From positions 1-21,861 of the forward strand of contig UQCM01000045.1 of assembly GCA_900539525.1 (NCBI GenBank): 21,861 bases of DNA. Direction: 5' to 3'. The position numbers and the translations under genes are program-made. The notes below the pieces were generated by a model. The model saw nothing but the letters and a program-made list of their open reading frames with translations, had not been told where the DNA came from and searched no databases. The DNA is from an uncultured Blautia sp. (lineage in GTDB: Bacteria > Bacillota > Clostridia > Lachnospirales > Lachnospiraceae). Shown here one piece after another: positions 18,001-21,861 of the stretch; the first letter of the stretch is position 1; each line of letters begins with the position of its first letter.

Positions 18001-18909
18001 ATTCGTAAACACCGTAGCTGAACCATCGATCTTTTCCACAGACAGCCGGACTGTTCCGCCATTTCTTCCATTCTCAAGTGATAAACGGGCAATATAATCC
18101 TTTTTTCCATCTCCTGTTCCATCAAAACTCGCAGATACTTTATAGTCACCGGAGGATGAGGACTCACCTGATGATTTGACGTTGATATCACCCCGATCCG
18201 GATTCCTGATGTATCTTGAATTGCTTGCACCCTGATAATACTCCTTTACCATCTCATCTATGGCTGAAATCGTGTGGCTTCCTGCCTCCAGATCATTGGT
18301 TCTGTATGTCTCACCGTCCAGATGAAACCCCAGATCTGACAATGTTCCGGAATCGGCTCCGCCTGTATGTGTTTCGGCAGCAAGGTATCGTATATCCATA
18401 TAGTCGAGACGGGCTTCCAGCCCATAAGACGCATCGTAATTTGCCGTACATTTTATCGTATTATGCCCTTCCTTTAAGGTTGCCTGCAAAGATACATATT
18501 TCATCTCCGCTGCTTCACTGTTAGCACCCGGATCGATCTGCATCCAGTCAGAATCATTCACCTGCACATAAATCGACGCATACGACGATGATGAGGTCAC
18601 CGACTCATAAGCAATCGTCATAAAATAAGTGCCTTCCTGTTCCGCCTCATAGTCAAAAATGATATGCCCCTTTTGGGATTTATCCTTTAGGCAGACAGCC
18701 TTTCCAGATGAAAACTTCGAATCTTCAATAACAGCGATAAGATTCGAATCTGTTACATTATGCTGGCAATCTTCCGCCTCAATCCTTGTCGATTCTACCG
18801 CTTTGGCGGAAACAGATCCGGAATCTGCTGCCCTGACCGGTATAGCTTGTCCGCCTGACGAAAAAATCATTGCAGCCACTAACAGAAAACTCAATAATCT
18901 TTTTTTCAT
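12079..18909 (-). CDS. giant secreted multidomain surface protein (CBM, FG-GAP/VCBS, FN3, Ig-like, Big_2)
   Basis: 2276 residues. Start ATG 18909 follows GGGAGGA by about seven bases and gives a clear signal peptide (MKKRLLSFLLVAAMIF, cleavage likely after VRA near 27). Approximate layout: CBM6/35-like carbohydrate-binding module 40-175 (RIEAEDCQ start); FG-GAP/VCBS-like Asp-rich loops DFDGDGIDEL (~331), DVNGDGIDDL (~423), DITGAGSREI (~505) and DIDDDGSF (~738), likely Ca2+-binding; an unassigned beta-rich part 780-1150; fibronectin type III 1170-1274; Ig-like folds 1280-1510; three modules of the form YTGxQICP...DYxVxYGxNT at 1522-1610, 1607-1692 (divergent) and 1892-1970; a beta-rich part with carbohydrate-binding look 1690-1883; Big_2-like 1974-2057; a PGEDPGDN linker; two Big_2 domains 2100-2182 and 2187-2276. 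No LPXTG or C-terminal membrane span, so it is probably held to the wall non-covalently or released. Likely an adhesin or glycan-binding protein; no catalytic site was recognised. Confidence 0.9.
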   Translation of the reverse strand: MKKRLLSFLLVAAMIFSSGGQAIPVRAADSGSVSAKAVESTRIEAEDCQHNVTDSNLIAVIEDSKFSSGKAVCLKDKSQKGHIIFDYEAEQEGTYFMTIAYESVTSSSSYASIYVQVNDSDWMQIDPGANSEAAEMKYVSLQATLKEGHNTIKCTANYDASYGLEARLDYMDIRYLAAETHTGGADSGTLSDLGFHLDGETYRTNDLEAGSHTISAIDEMVKEYYQGASNSRYIRNPDRGDINVKSSGESSSSGDYKVSASFDGTGDGKKDYIARLSLENGRNGGTVRLSVEKIDGSATVFTNVDTGGYILTKAKYNVEKWEVLGLINLAAGDFDGDGIDELAIYAPNNSDSVESTKAPWTPAREEIRIYDIDVEKDTTLREPTKIIDITAGTGEWGYTSCGGTKNYYSFPYLSMTADDVNGDGIDDLLTVANFANDFRAMTYNFRSYTWSQVLDVNSCFASVLDVYEGSKSEMLKQTVKKRPLIGKTGDSGAYVLRNASAVVGDITGAGSREIILAGNYTSVSYNSSTTTNTTVTSTRAVTVKESSNQQRVGVIVGFTDYSTMKRNTAAASSLSYSWTLRESGSPKLKYNNKNYKKTGRNKSNFTAEPVAVAAFAAYGSALPDTVFVEGELFSYNNEGKLGYIDYVLPDEGVNTDGNCWISYAVAGNISNSAIGAESLCCLFGREYVVEENYETNYVEYGYGYSQLEIYGTVSGGDKGYKKSEYNSGSNRLGIVMADIDDDGSFIRYEEGNTDIYYGDVEVYSVLQAAPVWKELGEDYAGGGNTSYSKSKGSETGETDSVSISAGVVMGFEQDVSFLGLFQVAGMEFEHKLSASVGYESEKTTSKEFSTAYDTSGPNDVAVLFTVPYVRYNCKMYLPGYYMATQNEYEAKRAFQEELEKNILTYVDMGAAVVGGTYSKPNDGYNNAYTTDVTSSNYQSQIDLNNNYVEWLEMTEANIAELGGGGIYHWGTLIMGGWQDYYYCIPQTPMLTTVDVSTYDKIAETEPNLEPIYGNIFDENYVAGDPSTYARTISALKTDGSPVLAGQTNVGSSEDTNGFITSSPISSSSSAPSQTISVSKSDAKTVTYGASLETEISSKVGGVKVGAAFTVETEGSNCWTTTEGNEYSGTVPNLPGGTGNAYTYGWKMVAYSAKLNGKTVPVVGYLTRFDQTPPPSVPTDISVTGQIDSSIDLQWSAGNRPAASYEVYRVMISNNKEYYTRIGTVSEDDNGIYSFTDDADGQGLDANTEYHYAVKAFSETGIVSAYSELISATTLPSGMDFKIELAGIDSDTTYFAGKDIPLSVNITSETESRCTVLSYEWQCNTGNGWVTLNENSAVYTLRTSTLKNGYQYRCKLEVLIGSTTNGTVYDWYTTPVTQQAKRVGTKLALAASDEGSADTELKAYAKKGTTAPVSAQVVPEAESDVPASGKVTFRVDYYDSDPEAETAPVVSRSVPEPVSTVSYEVEIDENGAAATELAFTNVGYYLISAAYDGNINYEGSYTEDAFTYQIYPDSEYDFSEAIIKIDSSYTAGSEEVLSYDYTGEQICPVVSVEHSDLETVSEGNEYQVTYGTNTAPGEKAGSITITPLGCFAMQRPAKVFFDIWKNFNQADVAFADGEVLFNSDDSVYVVMTDDRCEPDVKVTYMDEILTEGKDYTVVYKNNTKTGETATVEITGKGDFTSETKNLTFAILERPVVDISRFTDQEKDASYIASTSKFVSYDRENNILTILPTEKPIVVTGTNTELTIKAADKVEKMLWKDVYFQTLDLTEDKGSIEIILEGENKIISQKENQPAVNMGEDEENSPVVTFAQMPVEEETDIEQASLILTGGDNAPAMYNENGRVIFADAAFELNAGSGETIAVVARSVVLKNTEPISNVNIIYSVKSIDAGALFSETVITIGEGETAYEYTGSQICPDVYVTCKDATLVKDMDYSVSYGSNTAVGVKGGSITVEPKGIFADQESRTVYFDIIKALTTITTSRESYTATVGDAAFSLGAQTASGETLSYSGYDADIISVDEYGNVTPKKEGSTSITISITDSENYRAEEKVVTIEINAKEEENPGEDPGDNPGEDPGDNPGDNPGGNTNGNDINNNTPDPLQQIKVTVITITGESKKIAAGKKLSLALTVAPENAANSAVSWESSNTKYATVSPGGVVTTKKAAAGKKVIITATAQDGSGIKASYTISIVKHAVKSVKITSKTNSVKAGKTLRLKTKVTTTGKTAYKTLLWSSSNTKYATVSSKGVVKASKKAKGKKVKITARAVDGSGKKASITIKIK
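12671..12730. repeat. five 12-bp tandem units encoding a Pro/Gly/Asp linker
   Basis: Five back-to-back 12-base units (TTGTCGCCTGGG or TCTTCGCCCGGG) encode alternating PGDN and PGED tetrapeptides between the beta domains and the last two Big_2 domains of the surface protein. Such repeats act as flexible acidic spacers and are prone to length change by slippage; each gain or loss of a unit stays in frame. Confidence 0.85.
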
Positions 18910-18955
18910 TCTAAATCCTCCCTTTGTCTTAATATTTCTCCAAACGATTATGGAC

Positions 18956-18984
18956 ATTTTACCACTTATCTGTTTGTCTGATTT
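18956..18984 (-). promoter_or_regulatory. weak candidate promoter of the surface-protein gene
   Basis: On the minus strand a TAAAAT -10 box (18961-18956) is present, but the -35 position (18984-18979) reads AAATCA, far from consensus. A poor -35 is common at promoters that need an activator, and direct repeats lie just upstream at 18997-19030. Confidence 0.35.
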
Positions 18985-18996
18985 TAATCGGGTACG

Positions 18997-19030
18997 AGAT
19001 GTCAGAATCCGGTCATGAAATGTCGAACAT
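18997..19030. promoter_or_regulatory. candidate LytTR regulator binding site (direct repeats, 21-bp period)
   Basis: GAGATGTCAGAA (from 18997) and GAAATGTCGAAC (from 19018) repeat GANATGTC with a period of exactly 21 bases, two helical turns. LytTR-type regulators such as AgrA bind two 9-bp direct repeats separated by 12 bases, that is, a 21-bp period. The pair lies about 48-80 bases upstream of the expected start of the surface-protein transcript. The base sequence is not the classical AgrA consensus. Confidence 0.4.
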
Positions 19031-19047
19031 ACGAATTTCAACTATGG

Positions 19048-19053
19048 TATACT
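19048..19053 (+). promoter_or_regulatory. candidate -10 box for the two-component operon
   Basis: TATACT is a good -10 box about 80 bases before the regulator start. The -35 position (around 19025-19030) reads GAACAT and is poor; it overlaps the second direct repeat. The intergenic stretch 18910-19132 otherwise holds no gene I can support. Confidence 0.4.
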
Positions 19054-19132
19054 ATTCCCAAAAGTGATCTTCTGCGTTATAGTAGATATGAGATTGCGAT
19101 TGTTCCTGCATAAGATAAAGGAGTAGATTTTC

Positions 19133-19672
19133 TTGATAAATATTGCCATTTGTGATGACGATCAAAAGGAACTTCAGACATTAACCTGTCTTTTCAATAA
19201 ATACAAGGAATTGAAACCAACTCCCATACATCTCCACTCTTTTGAAAACGGCTTTTCGCTCTTAGATGCCATTGATCGTGGGGAACGATTTGACATTGCG
19301 ATTCTGGATATTATCATGCCGGGAGAAAATGCCGGTTTTATCATTTACAGCGGTAAACAATATACCAGAGTCTTATTCTCTCAGCTTGTATATGCAGAAG
19401 CCATGCACAAGTCTGTCATCCTGTATCTGGCAGATTATACCACGGTATCCTCTGTTATGACTTTTACAGAATTAATCAATATATTGGAAGCACATTCGGA
19501 CTTTATACGTCCCCATCGCTCCTATGTAGTAAATATGAACTTTATTCGATATATAGACAAAAGCGACATTTGCTTAATTGACGGAAATAAGATTCCTCTT
19601 TCCAGAAATAATTATACGAAAGTTTCAAAAGATTTCCTCGATTTTGTGTGTTCTGTTTCATTTGGAAAATAA
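19133..19672 (+). CDS. LytTR-family response regulator with a truncated receiver domain
   Basis: 179 residues, against about 235-250 for AgrA/LytR-type regulators. The receiver starts normally: acidic pair Asp8/Asp9 in AICDDD and phosphoacceptor Asp59 in AILDIIMPGEN. After residue 67 the sequence jumps straight into the start of the LytTR DNA-binding domain (about 69-175: FIIYSGKQYTRVLF, VYAEAMHKSVILY, FIRPHRSYVVNMNFI, IPLSRNNYTKV). Roughly 65 residues are missing in frame: strands 4-5 and helices 4-5, with the switch Thr/Ser and the conserved Lys. The start is TTG, backed by AAGGAG nine bases upstream. The kinase gene follows at once. DNA binding should survive, while phosphorylation-driven dimer switching probably does not. 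A sequencing or assembly deletion is the main alternative. Confidence 0.85.
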   Translation: MINIAICDDDQKELQTLTCLFNKYKELKPTPIHLHSFENGFSLLDAIDRGERFDIAILDIIMPGENAGFIIYSGKQYTRVLFSQLVYAEAMHKSVILYLADYTTVSSVMTFTELINILEAHSDFIRPHRSYVVNMNFIRYIDKSDICLIDGNKIPLSRNNYTKVSKDFLDFVCSVSFGK

Positions 19673-19688
19673 AAGGGAGATGGTATTT

Positions 19689-20969
19689 ATGACTTTTCTT
19701 TGTGATATAATATACTTTATTACCGCTTTTCTCTTTGGTGCAGCTGTCAGTGCATGCTTTTCCGGTATTCCCGTAAACCGTAAAAACCTGCTCTTTCTGC
19801 TTGTTTTCTGCGCGTTGGACGGACTTGTGCAAATCATGATTTTCTGTAGCTTTGATGAATCATTTTCAAGACAGATCTACCCCGTCATGGCACATTTGCC
19901 GCTGATTCTTTTTCTGATACTGGTTTACAAATGTACGCTGCTTAATTCCATAGTAAGCGTCCTGACCGCTTACCTTTGCTGTCAGATTTCACAGTGGTGC
20001 GGATTATTTTTCAGTTTATTTTCCAACAATAAGATTGTATACACTGTCATTTATGTATTATCCGCACTCCTCACCTTTTATATCCTATATCGTTATATGG
20101 CAGATCTGGCACGGTTTTTTATGAAGCAGACAAAAAAAAGTGCTTTACTGCTTGGTATCGTTCCACTATGCTACTACATATTTGATTATACCACTACAGT
20201 ATATACCGACCTGCTCTATTCCCTGAACAAAATTGCAGTGCAATTCATGCCATCCGTATGCTGTTTTTTTTACTTTGTATTTATCATTTACTATTACCGG
20301 GAACTTGCATTACAAGAACAGGCAAAACATCTGGTAGATTCCTTAAATCTGCAGCTCGAACATGCTGCTATTGATCTGAACAATATGCGTACAATGCAGA
20401 CGCAGGCGATCACTTACCGTCATGATTTACGCCATCATTGTACCTATCTGCAAACCCTTGCCTCCACAGGTGATTTAGAGAAGATAACCGATTATCTTAA
20501 CACGATTCAATCCGATATCGAAGCCATCACCCCCAAAAGATTTTGTGCAAATGAGCTTATTAATCTGGTCCTCTCCACTTACAATGCAAAAGCCACAGAT
20601 AAAAAGATATCTTTAAACATTCAGGCTTCTGTGCCAAAGGATCTGCCTGTTTCTGACACGAAGCTTTGTGCCATTTTGTCGAATGCTTTGGAAAATGCAC
20701 TGTATGCCACAGAACAGGCAGCCGGCAAATCCATACAGGTTCAATTAGCTGAACGTAATTCCACGCTGCTTATTCAGATAAGCAATCCATTTACAGGAAC
20801 TGTAACCTATGATAAAGATATTCCCAGTTCCTCCAAAGACCATCATGGTTTTGGAACAAAGAGTATTGCTGCGATTGTGGATTCCTATAACGGACAATAT
20901 GAATTTACAGCTGAGAATCAGGTGTTTACTGTAAGAATTTTGCTGCCACTGAATAACGGATCGCTCTAA
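19689..20969 (+). CDS. GHKL (AgrC-type) sensor histidine kinase
   Basis: 426 residues. The N-terminal 200 residues form about six membrane spans. A coiled helix (205-240) leads to the phosphoacceptor box TYRHDLRHHC with His245. The ATP-binding domain has an N-box SNALENAL (331-338, Asn332/Asn336) and a G-box HGFGTKSI (386-393), typical of the HATPase_c_5 GHKL kinases that pair with LytTR regulators. ATG 19689 was chosen because GGGAG lies nine bases upstream; ATG 19680 abuts that site and is unlikely. It follows the regulator by 16 bases in one operon. No agrB or agrD-like gene lies nearby, so its signal is unknown. The kinase looks complete although its regulator partner is truncated. Confidence 0.9.
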   Translation: MTFLCDIIYFITAFLFGAAVSACFSGIPVNRKNLLFLLVFCALDGLVQIMIFCSFDESFSRQIYPVMAHLPLILFLILVYKCTLLNSIVSVLTAYLCCQISQWCGLFFSLFSNNKIVYTVIYVLSALLTFYILYRYMADLARFFMKQTKKSALLLGIVPLCYYIFDYTTTVYTDLLYSLNKIAVQFMPSVCCFFYFVFIIYYYRELALQEQAKHLVDSLNLQLEHAAIDLNNMRTMQTQAITYRHDLRHHCTYLQTLASTGDLEKITDYLNTIQSDIEAITPKRFCANELINLVLSTYNAKATDKKISLNIQASVPKDLPVSDTKLCAILSNALENALYATEQAAGKSIQVQLAERNSTLLIQISNPFTGTVTYDKDIPSSSKDHHGFGTKSIAAIVDSYNGQYEFTAENQVFTVRILLPLNNGSL

Positions 20970-21003
20970 ATACGGGAGAAACGATCTACAGGCAGGAGAT
21001 CGT

Positions 21004-21045
21004 AAAAAATAAGCCTGAGCTGTCAGGCTCAGGCTTATCTTTTAT
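21004..21045. terminator. bidirectional intrinsic terminator
   Basis: ATAAGCCTGAGC (21009-21020) pairs perfectly with GCTCAGGCTTAT (21027-21038) around a 6-base loop. T-rich stretches follow on both strands (CTTTTATT on plus, TTTTTT near 21009-21004 on minus). It serves both the kinase gene and the converging small secreted-protein gene. Confidence 0.85.
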
Positions 21046-21057
21046 TCTATGCTAAAT

Positions 21058-21798
21058 CTATTTCACAGTTTTCGTAATTTTATATCCTGTTACCTTCTTA
21101 CCGGCTACATTGGAAACACTATATACATTTACGTCCATGGTATAATTACCGCTCTTTTGCGCTTTCACCTTCATTACTTCCAGCACCTTTTTGCTGCTGC
21201 TGGAAAGGTCCGCAAAACTGTACGGATCCTTTGGATCAACACCTACCAGATGTGCAAGGTCGCAAACAGATTTGTCTTTATCAATATATTGAGGAATATA
21301 CTCATTATTTAACCAGTTAGGATAACGGTCGGCCTCCTGCTCATTTACGATCTTCAATCCATCATAATCAAACTTATATTTGATACTGATCATGCCAATC
21401 GGTTTCGCAGACTGAAGATAATATGTAAATTTAAGCGTTTTTCCAACCTTTACCCGTTTGCCGTTGATCGTGGCAAAACTCATCGGAAGCTCCGTAACCT
21501 GAATGGTACAGGTCAATTTCTTTTTCCCTTTGGATGCTGTAATCTTACAGGATCCTGTTTTTTTCGCAGTTACCAGTCCATCTTTACTTACCGTTGCAAT
21601 TTTCCTGTCACTGGTTTTCCATTTTACCGTTCCGGAACCTCCGGTAACTTTCAATTGCACCGTTTCCCCCACAAACAGATTCGCCTTTTTCCTGGAAATC
21701 TTTGCAGAAGAAGCAGCCTCACAAGGTATAGAAACCAACAGGACCGCTGCAAGAATTAACATGGCAAATAAACTTATTTTTTCTACTCTTCCTTTCAT
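21058..21798 (-). CDS. secreted Big_2 plus cohesin-like domain protein
   Basis: 246 residues from ATG 21798, which has AGGG nine bases upstream; ATG 21807 is an alternative with poorer spacing. A signal peptide (hydrophobic 8-25, cleavage likely after EAA near 29) is followed by one Big_2 domain (about 32-103: VGETVQLKV, WKTSDRKIATVSKDGLVTAK). Residues 113-245 look like a cohesin-type fold: VKVGKTLKFTYYL, a strand with YKFDYDGLKIV, and a late VLEVMKVKAQKSGNYTMDV strand pair, all in the order seen in cohesins. No lipobox (Pro before Cys) and no sorting signal. It lies next to the two-component genes, converging on them. The Big_2 and signal-peptide calls are firm; the cohesin-like call is a reading of pattern and needs a profile search. 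Confidence 0.8.
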   Translation of the reverse strand: MKGRVEKISLFAMLILAAVLLVSIPCEAASSAKISRKKANLFVGETVQLKVTGGSGTVKWKTSDRKIATVSKDGLVTAKKTGSCKITASKGKKKLTCTIQVTELPMSFATINGKRVKVGKTLKFTYYLQSAKPIGMISIKYKFDYDGLKIVNEQEADRYPNWLNNEYIPQYIDKDKSVCDLAHLVGVDPKDPYSFADLSSSSKKVLEVMKVKAQKSGNYTMDVNVYSVSNVAGKKVTGYKITKTVK

Positions 21799-21830
21799 AC
21801 CTTCCATCCCTATTTAGTCAAGTCTTTTTT

Positions 21831-21852
21831 CCTTGAAAATCAAGGATTTTTT
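21831..21852 (+). other. small hairpin with T-tract upstream of the small secreted-protein gene
   Basis: CCTTGA and TCAAGG pair around AAA and are followed by ATTTTTT on the plus strand. It resembles a weak terminator, but no plus-strand gene precedes it after the terminator at 21004-21045. It may end an antisense transcript or serve a gene beyond the window. Confidence 0.3.
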
Positions 21853-21861
21853 CAATATATT

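Noticed and set aside
19088..19126. 12-codon open frame (MRLRLFLHKIKE) just before the response regulator, considered as a leader or AgrD-like peptide
   Set aside because: No ribosome-binding site, no Cys or Ser suited to a cyclic signal peptide, and its end overlaps the regulator's Shine-Dalgarno site.

Overview
The window looks like chromosomal DNA of an anaerobic, gut-type member of the Bacillota, most likely a Lachnospiraceae-like Clostridium relative. This is inferred from purine-rich Shine-Dalgarno sites (AGGAGG-like), the ferredoxin-dependent 2-oxoacid oxidoreductase and phenylacetate-CoA ligase gene set, a TrpR-like YerC regulator, a LytTR/GHKL two-component pair, and secreted proteins built from bacterial Ig-like (Big_2) domains. 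No rRNA, tRNA, CRISPR array, transposase or phage gene was seen.

Region 1 (1-3300, minus strand) holds two transporters: a MATE-family exporter and a sodium:solute symporter, separated by a strong terminator. The symporter has a good sigma-A promoter and two small inverted repeats in its leader.

Region 2 (3300-12000) is a metabolic block for aromatic amino acids and aryl acids. On the plus strand lie a class I/II aminotransferase and an amidohydrolase, and further on an acyl/aryl-CoA ligase. On the minus strand lies a compact five-gene operon in the order yerC (TrpR-like regulator), iorA, iorB, paaK-like ligase, tandem-ACT protein. Read together: aromatic amino acid <-> aryl pyruvate (aminotransferase) <-> arylacetyl-CoA (indolepyruvate:ferredoxin oxidoreductase) <-> arylacetate (CoA ligases). 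The direction, fermentation or biosynthesis from scavenged arylacetates, cannot be told from sequence. The TrpR-like regulator and the ACT protein are candidate amino-acid sensors. The yerC promoter has a perfect 6-bp inverted repeat lying over its -35 box. The 3' end of the ACT gene is followed by two decaying 42-bp copies of itself.

Region 3 (12000-21861) is a cell-surface block. A 2276-residue secreted multidomain protein (minus) is divergent from a LytTR response regulator and a GHKL sensor kinase (both plus). A small secreted Big_2 plus cohesin-like protein (minus) follows. The response regulator is strikingly short: it lacks the second half of its receiver domain, including the switch residues, but keeps the whole LytTR DNA-binding domain. 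A pair of direct repeats with the 21-bp period typical of LytTR sites lies in the intergenic region just upstream of the giant surface-protein gene, so this regulator is a candidate controller of that gene.

All calls rest on reading motifs and translations by eye; no database search was possible.
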